Of a stretch of 64,000 bases of DNA, positions 56,794 through 64,000 are shown piece by piece. Position 1 is the first letter of the stretch. Each line of letters starts with the position of its first letter. The stretch is from assembly GCF_900174585.1 (NCBI RefSeq), contig NZ_FWPT01000010.1, positions 157,569 to 221,568 on the forward strand, given 5' to 3'. The notes under the pieces were generated by a model. It was not told where the DNA came from and made no database searches. It saw only the letters and a program-made list of their open reading frames with translations. The translations under genes and the position numbers were made by a program. The stretch comes from Parendozoicomonas haliclonae (GTDB lineage Bacteria; Pseudomonadota; Gammaproteobacteria; Pseudomonadales; Endozoicomonadaceae).

Positions 56794-58626
56794 ATGAAGC
56801 TGATTGCAGGTGTTGATATCGGCAATGCGACCACCGAGAGTGCCATTGCCCGGATCGTAGACGGACAACCACAGATATTAGGGTGTGGCCTGTCCAAAAC
56901 AACGGGCATCAAAGGTACAGCGGATAATATCCGGGGCGTGTTTGCTTCCATCAGTGAAGCACTGCGCAAGGCCGGGATGACTATGGCCGACCTGACCGAT
57001 ATTCGCATTAATGAAGCAGCACCTGTGATTGGTGATGTGGCGATGGAGACGATTACCGAAACCATCATCACTGAGTCCACCATGATTGGCCATAACCCTC
57101 ATACGCCCGGAGGGATCGGGCTGGGGGTTGGCCAGTCTGTTTACCTGCAGGACATCTGCAGCCAGCATATTGGCCAGGATGTGATTGCCCTGGTTTCGGC
57201 TGTCTTTGATTTTGATGCTACGGCACAGCAGATTAACCGTCTGGTAAAAGACGGTGTTTTTATAAAAGGCGCGATCCTGCAAAAGGACGACGCTGTACTT
57301 GTATGTAACCGGCTGCAGACGCCGGTGCCGGTGATTGACGAAGTCCATCACTTTGATCGTATCCCGGTGAATATGCTGACGGCTGTAGAAGTCGCTCGTC
57401 AGGGGCAGGTGGTGGAAACCCTGTCCAACCCTTATGGCATAGCCACGGTGTTCAACCTGAACTCCGATGAAACCCGAATGATTGTACCCATTGCCCGGGC
57501 CCTGATTGGTAACCGTTCGGCAGTGGTGATTAAAACCCCAAGCGGTGATGTGAAGGCCCGGGTCATTCCCGCCGGCAAGCTTCAACTGCAGGGGGCGGTT
57601 AACAACCGGGAAGTGCCGGTTGACCAGGGTGCCGATGTGATTATGGATGCCCTGGAGTTTTGTCAGCCGCTGTTGGATGTGCGCGGCGAGTCCGGTACCA
57701 ATGCCGGCGGTATGCTGGAAAAAGTCCGGCTGGTGATGGCACGTTTGACCGAGCTGAAGATTGAACAGATCCAGATTCAGGATCTGCTGGCGGTCGATAC
57801 GTTTGTACCGCAAAAGGTGAAAGGTGGTGTGGCGGAAGAGTTCGCCATGGAAAGCGCGGTTGGTCTGGCGGCAATGGTAAAGGCCGACAAGCTGCAAATG
57901 GACAGGGTGGCTGGAGATATTCAGAAGACGCTGGATAAGCCGGTCACGGTGGGTGGTGTAGAAGCGGAGATGGCTATTCTCGGCGCGCTGACCACGCCGG
58001 GCACGGAAAAGCCGCTGGCCATTATCGATATGGGCGCAGGTTCAACTGATGCCTCACTGATTGATCGCAATGGTCTGATTGATTCCTGCCATCTGGCCGG
58101 TGCAGGGGATATGGTCACCATGCTGATCGACCGCGAGCTGGGCCTGGGTGATATCGAACTGGCGGAAGACCTTAAAAAATATCCGCTGGCCAAAGTCGAA
58201 AGCCTGTTCCATATGCGCCATGAGGATGGTTCGGTGCAGTTCTTCTCAGAGCCGCTGGAACCTCGACTGTTTGCCCGCGTTGTCATTCTTAAAGATGACA
58301 GTATGCAGCCGGTTCTGGCGGTGGATTCTGTAGAGAAGATCCGCCGGGTGCGTCGGGATGCCAAGCGCAAAGTTTTTGTGACTAATGCTTTACGTGCTCT
58401 GAAGCGGGTCTCCAAAACCGGCAATATCCGCAATATTGACCATGTGGTGCTGGTCGGTGGCTCGGCGCTGGATTTTGAAGTGCCGGAAATGGTGACGGAT
58501 GCCCTGTCCCGCTATGGCATCGTAGCCGGTCGCGGCAATATTCAGGGAACCCAGGGGCCGCGCAATGCCGTGGCGACCGGTCTGGTGTTGTCAGGCTTTG
58601 TCTGTGCAGGTGCCCGCCATGGATAA
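56794..58626 (+). CDS. pduG: Diol/glycerol dehydratase reactivase, large subunit
   Basis: The 610-residue ATPase equals Salmonella PduG in length. It releases damaged cobalamin from the suicide-inactivated dehydratase. The actin-like ATPase motifs are AGVDIGNATTESAIARI near the start and AIIDMGAGSTDASLIDRNG near residue 408; the final stretch LVGGSALDFEVPEMVTDAL closes the nucleotide site. Its stop overlaps the start of pduH. Confidence 0.95.
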   Translation: MKLIAGVDIGNATTESAIARIVDGQPQILGCGLSKTTGIKGTADNIRGVFASISEALRKAGMTMADLTDIRINEAAPVIGDVAMETITETIITESTMIGHNPHTPGGIGLGVGQSVYLQDICSQHIGQDVIALVSAVFDFDATAQQINRLVKDGVFIKGAILQKDDAVLVCNRLQTPVPVIDEVHHFDRIPVNMLTAVEVARQGQVVETLSNPYGIATVFNLNSDETRMIVPIARALIGNRSAVVIKTPSGDVKARVIPAGKLQLQGAVNNREVPVDQGADVIMDALEFCQPLLDVRGESGTNAGGMLEKVRLVMARLTELKIEQIQIQDLLAVDTFVPQKVKGGVAEEFAMESAVGLAAMVKADKLQMDRVAGDIQKTLDKPVTVGGVEAEMAILGALTTPGTEKPLAIIDMGAGSTDASLIDRNGLIDSCHLAGAGDMVTMLIDRELGLGDIELAEDLKKYPLAKVESLFHMRHEDGSVQFFSEPLEPRLFARVVILKDDSMQPVLAVDSVEKIRRVRRDAKRKVFVTNALRALKRVSKTGNIRNIDHVVLVGGSALDFEVPEMVTDALSRYGIVAGRGNIQGTQGPRNAVATGLVLSGFVCAGARHG

Positions 58627-58981
58627 GCACGAAGACAAGATCGGCATCCATCTGCACTGTCTCTCCGGTATCTCTCCGGAACTGATCCGGCCGCTGTTGT
58701 GCGGTATCGAGGAAGAAGGTATCCCGTTCTTTATCACAATCAGTGAGCAGAAGGATATCTGCGAAGCCGGGCTGGATGCCGCCAGAGCCTCTCGCCTTGG
58801 TGTCGGGCTGGGCATCAGTACTGACAGAGTGACACTTCACCATGAGAAGGTCGGCCTGCAGCCGGTTTTCTCTGAACAGTTTTTCCGCGGAGCCGGTTCT
58901 GAAGCTCTGCGTCGGATCGGGGCCAACGGTGCCCGGTTGATCAAAGGTATCCCATTTCTGTTTCCCGGGGAGTCGGTATGA
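58619..58981 (+). CDS. pduH: Diol/glycerol dehydratase reactivase, small subunit
   Basis: The 120-residue subunit is near the length of Salmonella PduH (about 116). It resembles the medium dehydratase subunit and swaps with it during reactivation; IGIHLHCLSGISPELIRPLLCGIEEEGIPFFI is the characteristic start. I use the ATG at 58619, which overlaps the pduG stop; an earlier start at 58565 lies in pduG. Four bases overlap the next gene. Confidence 0.92.
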   Translation: MDKHEDKIGIHLHCLSGISPELIRPLLCGIEEEGIPFFITISEQKDICEAGLDAARASRLGVGLGISTDRVTLHHEKVGLQPVFSEQFFRGAGSEALRRIGANGARLIKGIPFLFPGESV

Positions 58982-59478
58982 ACGACACAGGTCCCACTTT
59001 TACCGCTGAGCAGACCGCAGAAATTACCCGCAAGGTGGTCAGCGAGTTGCTGGTGGCTGATAAGCCAGCTATGACTCTGGACAAGGCCCGTCGTTTAGTT
59101 GAATTGGGCAAGGAAGAAGCACGCAAGGCCGGCATTGCTCTGGTGTTTGCAGTTGTTGATGGTGCCGGGCATATCGTAGTCCATGAACGTATGGATGGCT
59201 CGCTGCTGGCCGCAGTGGAAGTCGCCCGGTACAAGGCCCATACCGCACTGTCGATGGCTATGCCGACCGAGCAGGTGGGTGAGCTGGTAAAGGAAGGCGG
59301 AGACTTTTACGGCCTTGGGCACAGTTTTGAGGGGCGGCTGGTGACTTTTGGAGGCGGTCGCCCCGTTTTTGAACAGAACCAGCTGATCGGTGGTTTTGGT
59401 GTCAGTGGGGGCAGCTCGGAGCAGGATATCCGGATTGCCAGAACCTGTTTGCAGGCCTGCTTCCCGGTACAGGGTTGA
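58978..59478 (+). CDS. GlcG/HbpS-like protein (PduO C-terminal domain alone)
   Basis: The 166-residue protein is the DUF336 fold, which in Salmonella forms the C-terminal half of PduO; LDKARRLVELGKEEARKAGIALVFAVVDGAGH and GFGVSGGSSEQDIRIARTCLQA are its standard stretches. The adenosyltransferase domain of PduO is missing. Free-standing forms bind heme or cobalamin-like ligands in some species. The first 25 residues (EQTAEITRKVVSELLVADK) look like an encapsulation helix, so it may be inside the compartment. Confidence 0.88.
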   Translation: MNDTGPTFTAEQTAEITRKVVSELLVADKPAMTLDKARRLVELGKEEARKAGIALVFAVVDGAGHIVVHERMDGSLLAAVEVARYKAHTALSMAMPTEQVGELVKEGGDFYGLGHSFEGRLVTFGGGRPVFEQNQLIGGFGVSGGSSEQDIRIARTCLQACFPVQG

Positions 59479-59489
59479 GGTGGGCTGTG

Positions 59490-60935
59490 ATGGAACAGAG
59501 AGGGCAGCAAGTGGAACAGCAGACTCTTGAGGATATTGTCCGTCAGGTATGCCGGGAACTTCAGACGATTGAAGCCCTGCCGGCAACGAGCGATGAGCCA
59601 TTGGCTCAAGAACACCGGGCTGATCCGGACAATGGCATCTTTGCCACCATGGATGAGGCGATAACGGCAGCCGCTGCCGCTCAGCAGACACTGTTTAACA
59701 GCCGTCTGGAAGTCCGTAGTCGTATTATCGATGCGATTTGTGCCGAGGTTCGGCCACAGATTGAAAAGCTGGCCCATATGGGTGTGCAGGAAACCGGTAT
59801 GGGCCGGGTAACTGACAAGATTCTCAAACACCAGCTGGTATTGGATAAAACCCCGGGCGTTGAAGATCTGCAGGCCTATGCCTTTACCGGTGATGACGGC
59901 CTGACGGTGCTTGAGCTTTCTCCGTATGGTGTTATTGGCGCCATCACGCCCTCCACTAACCCAACAGAAACTGTGATCTGCAATGCCATTGGCATGATTG
60001 CCGCAGGTAATGCTGTCGTCTTTGCCCCACACCCGGGAGCACGCAAGGTTTCCCTGTTCGCGGTAGAACTGATCAACCAGGCTATTCGGAAGGTTGGTGG
60101 GCCGGCACATCTGGTTGTGACTGTGGCGGAACCCTCGCACGACAACACTCGCATTATGATGGAGCACCCCCAGATCAATATGCTGGTCGCAACGGGTGGC
60201 CCGGGGTTGGTTAAGGCCGTGATGTCTTCCGGCAAGAAAGCGATCGGAGCCGGTGCCGGTAACCCGCCTGTGCTGGTGGATAAGACGGCTGATATCGAAA
60301 AGGCTGCGGCGGATATCGTTGCCGGCTGCAGCTTTGATAACAACATTCCCTGCATCGCGGAGAAGGAAGTGATCGCGGTGAACTGCATCGCCGATTACCT
60401 GATATTTGAGATGCAGAAGCAGGGTGCCTGGTTGCTCACCGAGCCTCACCATATAGAGGCGCTTGAACGTCTGGTGCTGAAAGACGGCAAGCCGGTAAGG
60501 GACTGTATTGGTCGGGATGCCGCCTGGTTGCTTGAGGCCATTGGTATTCAGGCTCCGACGTCTACCCGCATTATTTTGCTGGAAACCTCATCAGAGCATC
60601 CGTTTGTTCAGGAAGAGATGTTGATGCCGGTATTGCCACTGATTCGTGTCGAAGATGCGGATGAGGGTATTCAACTGGCCAAGAAGGTTGAACACGGCTT
60701 CCGTCATACGGCCATTGTTCATTCCTCTGATATCAATGTGCTCAGCCGTTACGCGAAAGAGCTGGAAACCACCATTCTGGTCAAGAACGGACCTTCTTTT
60801 GCCGGTCTGGGTGTCGGTGGGGAAGGGCATACCACCTTTACCATTGCCGGGCCAACAGGAGAGGGGCTGACCTCTGCCCGTTCCTTTGCCCGCAACCGTC
60901 GCTGTGTGCTCGTAGGCAGCTTTGCCATCAAATAA
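59490..60935 (+). CDS. pduP: CoA-acylating aldehyde dehydrogenase
   Basis: The 481-residue enzyme oxidises propionaldehyde (or 3-hydroxypropionaldehyde) to the acyl-CoA with NAD+. The catalytic Cys is residue 288 in CSFDNNIPCIAEKE; the cofactor region is ELSPYGVIGAITPSTNPTET. The N-terminus (QQTLEDIVRQVCRELQ) is an encapsulation-peptide-like helix. I start at the ATG 59490; a TTG at 59475 overlapping the previous stop is the alternative. No gene for phosphotransacylase (PduL) follows. Confidence 0.94.
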   Translation: MEQRGQQVEQQTLEDIVRQVCRELQTIEALPATSDEPLAQEHRADPDNGIFATMDEAITAAAAAQQTLFNSRLEVRSRIIDAICAEVRPQIEKLAHMGVQETGMGRVTDKILKHQLVLDKTPGVEDLQAYAFTGDDGLTVLELSPYGVIGAITPSTNPTETVICNAIGMIAAGNAVVFAPHPGARKVSLFAVELINQAIRKVGGPAHLVVTVAEPSHDNTRIMMEHPQINMLVATGGPGLVKAVMSSGKKAIGAGAGNPPVLVDKTADIEKAAADIVAGCSFDNNIPCIAEKEVIAVNCIADYLIFEMQKQGAWLLTEPHHIEALERLVLKDGKPVRDCIGRDAAWLLEAIGIQAPTSTRIILLETSSEHPFVQEEMLMPVLPLIRVEDADEGIQLAKKVEHGFRHTAIVHSSDINVLSRYAKELETTILVKNGPSFAGLGVGGEGHTTFTIAGPTGEGLTSARSFARNRRCVLVGSFAIK

Positions 60936-60976
60936 ATATGGGTTTTTGAATCTCTATTATTCACGGAGAGAGTGTC

Positions 60977-61771
60977 ATGCAGGAACAGATCGTCGAGAAA
61001 ATGATGAGCGAGGTTATGGCTCAGCTCATGCAGAAGCAGGAAGAATCTAAAGCCGCTCCCGCTGAGCAGCCAGAAGCCAAAGCCTGTCGTATGCCTGAAT
61101 TTGTAGGCACTGCGATTGGCGATACCATGGGTCTGGTCATTGCCAACGTAGACAGCGCATTGCTGGAAGCGATGAATATCGACAAGAGATACCGTTCCAT
61201 CGGTATCTTCGGTGGCCGTACCGGTGCGGGCCCACAGGTCATGGCCGCTGACGATGCGGTTAAGGATACCAATACCGAGATCATCTCCATTGAACTGCCA
61301 CGGGACACCAAGGGCGGTGCCGGCCATGGCAGCTTGATCATCTTCGGTGCTGATGATGTCTCCGACGCTCGTCGTGCAGTGGAAGTTGCTCTGAATAATC
61401 TCGAAGAGAAGTTTGGTGATGTTTACGGTAACCCTGCCGGTCACCTTGAGTTCCAATACACGGCTCGCGCCTCCTTTGCACTGAATAAAGCCTTTGGTGC
61501 ACCAATTGGCAAGGCATTCGGTCTGATCGTAGGTGCACCTGCGGTGATCGGCGTGATGCTGGCTGACGTGGCCCTGAAGGCTGCGGATGTGGAAGTGCTG
61601 GGTTATGCCTCTCCAGCCAAGGGCACCAGCTATTCCAACGAAGTTATCCTGCAGATTTGTGGTGATTCCGGTGCGGTACGTCAGGCCATTCTGACCGCCC
61701 GTGATGTAGGTATTCCTCTGCTGGAAAGTCTGGGTGGCCCTGCGCCTTCCAGCGCAACACCTTATATCTGA
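60977..61771 (+). CDS. pduB: BMC tandem-domain shell protein PduB
   Basis: The 264-residue protein has two BMC domains in tandem (about 55-145 and 165-255) that form pseudohexameric trimers; EFVGTAIGDTMGLVIANVDSALLEAM opens the first. The 20-residue N-terminal helix (QEQIVEKMMSEVMAQLMQ) resembles the extension of full-length Salmonella PduB that links the shell to cargo. It comes near the end of this operon, unlike the pduAB start in Salmonella. Confidence 0.94.
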   Translation: MQEQIVEKMMSEVMAQLMQKQEESKAAPAEQPEAKACRMPEFVGTAIGDTMGLVIANVDSALLEAMNIDKRYRSIGIFGGRTGAGPQVMAADDAVKDTNTEIISIELPRDTKGGAGHGSLIIFGADDVSDARRAVEVALNNLEEKFGDVYGNPAGHLEFQYTARASFALNKAFGAPIGKAFGLIVGAPAVIGVMLADVALKAADVEVLGYASPAKGTSYSNEVILQICGDSGAVRQAILTARDVGIPLLESLGGPAPSSATPYI

Positions 61772-61840
61772 TAACAATCAGCGGGGAGGCCTGGTCTTCC
61801 CCGCATGCTTGTAGATGTATTTATTTAATGGGGGAAGGTT

Positions 61841-62116
61841 ATGTCCGTTTCCAATGCCTTGGGAATGATTGAAACCAAAGGTCTGGTAGGCGCAATTGAA
61901 GCCGCAGATGCGATGGTAAAAGCCGCTAACGTAACACTGGTTGGCAAGGAGCAGATCGGCGGTGGTCTGGTGACTGTGCTGGTACGTGGCGATGTGGGTG
62001 CAGTTAAGGCGGCTACAGACGCCGGTGCAGCTGCGGCTGAGCGTGTAGGGGATCTGATCTCTGTACATGTGATTCCGCGTCCACACGATGAAGTGGAGAT
62101 GGTGCTGCCTAAATAA
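61841..62116 (+). CDS. PduA/PduJ-type BMC hexamer shell protein (copy 2)
   Basis: The 91-residue BMC protein starts with the same 18 residues as copy 1. The pore loop reads EQIGGG, with Gly where PduA has the pore-lining Ser40. It has a GGGGGAAGG ribosome site. The operon thus begins and ends with related hexamer genes; a terminator follows at once. Confidence 0.94.
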   Translation: MSVSNALGMIETKGLVGAIEAADAMVKAANVTLVGKEQIGGGLVTVLVRGDVGAVKAATDAGAAAAERVGDLISVHVIPRPHDEVEMVLPK

Positions 62117-62138
62117 GGAGCTTCATCCTGGATAAAAC

Positions 62139-62175
62139 AAGGGCGCTTAACCTGATGGGTAAGCGCCCTTTTTTA
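62139..62175 (+). terminator. Terminator of the microcompartment operon
   Basis: AAGGGCGCTTA and TAAGCGCCCTT form a perfect 11-base-pair stem with a 10-base loop, followed by a run of T residues, 23 bases after the last stop. Confidence 0.95.
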
Positions 62176-62204
62176 ATAACAGGAGTGTTAATCGCTTTAA
62201 TGCA

Positions 62205-62224
62205 TGCGAAAGATCGCTTTCGCA
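62205..62224. repeat. Perfect 8-bp palindromic hairpin
   Basis: TGCGAAAG-ATCG-CTTTCGCA forms an 8-base-pair stem with a 4-base loop about 90 bases upstream of the next gene. It could be an operator or part of a leader; there is no further support. Confidence 0.4.
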
Positions 62225-62314
62225 GTATTGTGTTGGTTTGGATAACGATTTTGTTATCAACTTTTTATGTCTTGGGAGTAAATAATTGCGTTTTAAACTT
62301 TTGAGGATTATTCG

Positions 62315-63172
62315 ATGAACAAAGTTTTAACGCCAAACAGTACTCCCCCAAATCAGCTTTTAGATTTGACAGCGCACGAATGTCAGCCAAGTTATCCCTC
62401 AATAAAGACATGTTGCGGGTCATCCTTATTGGGAGCATTGGTAAATCGGATTTTGTTTCGGCAGGTTAGTATTGATGGACGCAAAGTGCGGTTGATGCGT
62501 CATATTCCTTTATTGGGCACCATTGGATTGTTTAAGTGGGAATCCGCGCAAAATTTATTTCCAAAGCCTACAGAATGTAACCAGCTGGCTCAAAATGACC
62601 TTATGCTACGTACTCCCCATTGTGAAGGTGCACAGCTGTATTATAATCGAGAAAGTTCACATCCTTATGGTGCTCAAGGCGGTATTCAATTTGCTGAAGG
62701 TCGTCCTGATTTGAAGGGTACTATGTTACGCCTTATCAAGGTCATGTCGGTTAGTCTGACAGCTATAGGTCTATCAACATTTTTTCTGCCTCAATCTTTC
62801 TTGCTAACTCCAATTCTGGGGGGGATGCATCTTGTTATGTGTATTGGCTGTATTAGCACATACGCAAAGCTTGAACAGCTTCCGTTTGCGACAGGTATGA
62901 AAGGTGTTTTGCTCAAGGGTATGAATACGTATTGGTTCAGACAAGAAGTTCAGCGTCTGGAGCAGAGCTGTGAATCAAATGCTGTACGTTTTGAAATGCT
63001 GAGTAATAATTGCGCCTCGGCGATATCGCGTGTTTTAAAGGAAAGTGTTCCACCTGAGTATAGGGGTAATGTTGGTGGACCATTATTTTTTTCTACGCCG
63101 ATTGATACTTTGATTGTGGCTAATAATGTTAATGCAATCATGTCGGCGGTAAGAGGCGATAATTTTTCTTGA
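62315..63172 (+). CDS. Unrecognised 285-residue membrane protein
   Basis: I do not recognise this protein. One long hydrophobic region at about residues 140-190 (VMSVSLTAIGLSTFFLP, then LLTPILGGMHLVMCIGCIS) forms two membrane segments; the parts before and after are soluble. The stretch MLSNNCASAISRVLKESVP near residue 235 is like the nucleophile region of NlpC/papain-type and similar host-associated proteins, where an Asn-Cys precedes a helix; this is a pattern guess. The gene is clearly more AT-rich than the microcompartment genes. It has a GAGGA ribosome site. No neighbours suggest a role. Confidence 0.65.
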   Translation: MNKVLTPNSTPPNQLLDLTAHECQPSYPSIKTCCGSSLLGALVNRILFRQVSIDGRKVRLMRHIPLLGTIGLFKWESAQNLFPKPTECNQLAQNDLMLRTPHCEGAQLYYNRESSHPYGAQGGIQFAEGRPDLKGTMLRLIKVMSVSLTAIGLSTFFLPQSFLLTPILGGMHLVMCIGCISTYAKLEQLPFATGMKGVLLKGMNTYWFRQEVQRLEQSCESNAVRFEMLSNNCASAISRVLKESVPPEYRGNVGGPLFFSTPIDTLIVANNVNAIMSAVRGDNFS

Positions 63173-63234
63173 TAAGGCAAGTCTATCCAAGAAAAGTCAA
63201 ATGTGTTAGTTGATTATACGTATAGGGATGTAAT

Positions 63235-63268
63235 AAAGGACACTTATCTTTGCGGGTAAGTACCCTTT
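63235..63268. terminator. Imperfect terminator-like hairpin
   Basis: AAAGGACACTTATC and GGTAAGTACCCTTT can form an imperfect 14-base-pair stem (two mismatches, one G-U) with a 6-base loop, followed by T-rich sequence. It lies between the convergent 62315 gene and the lipoprotein remnant. Confidence 0.6.
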
Positions 63269-63314
63269 GTTTACTTAGTTTGGTGGTTTTTAATGAAAGC
63301 CACTGTTGGGTTGG

Positions 63315-63887
63315 TTATATAAATACACCTTGTGATTGCATATCTTTTATGAATTGAATAATGACCTGTTCGATGATTTTATCGAAAGCATCCTGAGGTG
63401 ATATCGGTTTGCTCTCTTCAAGTGGCTTGGATACGGTGTTTCCGGCTTGCGTATAGATGGCATGGCTATAATTTTTGTTGTAAAAAGAGCCGTTTTTACC
63501 ATCCAGCGTTATGCGTATTTCATAGTAATCTGCAAGAGATGCACCGATAAGGCCGAGAGACATACCTGTAACAGCTTCTTTAGCAAAGTCCTTTAATTCA
63601 TCATGGCTGTAAACTTCAATGCTTAACTCTATTTCGGGATCGTTTTTTACAATTCTGATTACGTTACTTTTGTTGATGACCTTGTTGACTACTTTTCTCA
63701 GATGTGTGTTTGGGTACCGCTGGTAGGGGTTGTTTGGATGGAATTTTACATCTATATATGTATCAAACTTTTTAGACGTTGGTAGTATTTGTGAGTAATC
63801 AACATCGGAGTAGGATGGGTCGATATAAGATTTTATTGATAAGCATCCAGAAATTTGAATGGTGAGGATAATGCCTAGTATCAGTTT
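63315..63887 (-). pseudogene. Lipoprotein gene lacking its start, next to an IS30-type end
   Basis: The minus-strand frame is open from 63908 to the TAA at 63315-63317, but no ATG, GTG or TTG stands before the lipoprotein signal KLILGIILTIQISGC (lipobox ISGC). About 175 residues follow, acidic and hydrophilic (for example YIDPSYSDVDYSQILPTSKKFD), with one GMSLGLIGASLADYYEI stretch; I do not recognise a family. The frame enters from the transposase end, so the start codon was probably removed by insertion. A start further inside at MSLGL (63563) would lose the signal. Confidence 0.6.
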
Positions 63888-63901
63888 TGAAGCGCGACAC
63901 C

Positions 63902-64000
63902 CTAACAGTTAAGGAAGCAGTGGATGGGTGACTTATAGCCCAACCTCTTTCTTGGACGACGATTAAGTTCATTGGCTATGGCATCACATTCTCTTTGAGT
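63902..64000 (-). mobile_element. IS30-family transposase, C-terminal end (runs off window)
   Basis: The last 32 codons read on the minus strand end at TAG 63902-63904 and include ELNRRPRKRLGYKSPIHCF, the hallmark C-terminus of IS30-family DDE transposases. The rest of the gene lies beyond base 64000. The sequence right after the stop (GGTGTCGCGCTTCAAAACTGA on the minus strand) resembles IS30-group terminal repeats. Confidence 0.85.

Overview
The window reads as one chromosomal segment of a gammaproteobacterium. Gene content and order (rlmD-relA-mazG; DUF3108-purN-purM | DUF2066-perM-hda; DUF2069-wrbA-arsC | yihY-tlpA-acyP; proS) resemble the core order I recall from Pseudomonas and other Oceanospirillales/Pseudomonadales. 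Three large low-similarity proteins (two coiled-coil or repeat-rich, one kinase-like) and compatible-solute uptake genes suggest a marine, possibly host-associated lineage such as Endozoicomonadaceae. That placement is inference. No rRNA, tRNA or CRISPR array was seen.

Layout. 1-4.5 kb: end of rlmD, the stringent-response synthetase relA, mazG and an XRE-type regulator. 4.5-9.1 kb: trmJ facing away from cydDC. 9.2-16.7 kb: a coiled-coil protein, a lipoprotein 5'-nucleotidase, a secreted lipase with its foldase (foldase first), a 60-residue protein and a YciC-like membrane protein. 16.9-23.9 kb: an osmoprotection region with a solute-binding protein, a BCCT transporter, a CosR/EctR-like MarR regulator and proXWV. 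23.9-31.1 kb: Ap4A phosphorylase-like protein, gloA, the pur block, perM and hda. 31.5-34.2 kb: a 905-residue protein of unknown function with a perfect 87-nt-period repeat, sitting inside an otherwise conserved gene block. 34.2-40.1 kb: conserved housekeeping genes to proS. 40.2-45.5 kb: a GT83 and a GT2 glycosyltransferase gene separated by a gene for an 838-residue protein with kinase-like motifs. 45.6-51.4 kb: MATE and MFS transporters, ppk2, cysZ, trxB.

51.4-62.2 kb is the most distinctive region: a compact bacterial microcompartment operon for B12-dependent glycerol or 1,2-propanediol breakdown. It contains a BMC shell protein with an unusual tail, PduA-type shell protein, dehydratase PduCDE, reactivase PduGH, a stand-alone GlcG/PduO-C-like protein, aldehyde dehydrogenase PduP, shell protein PduB and a second PduA-type protein, with gldA divergent. 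Two FNR/Anr-like boxes lie in the divergent region, one placed exactly as for a class II activated promoter, and the gldA leader carries a complete intrinsic-terminator signal. No vertex (BMV) gene, adenosyltransferase, phosphotransacylase or 1-propanol dehydrogenase gene is present here.

The last 1.8 kb is more AT-rich: an unrecognised membrane protein, then a lipoprotein gene whose start is lost next to the 3' end of an IS30-family transposase that runs off the window.
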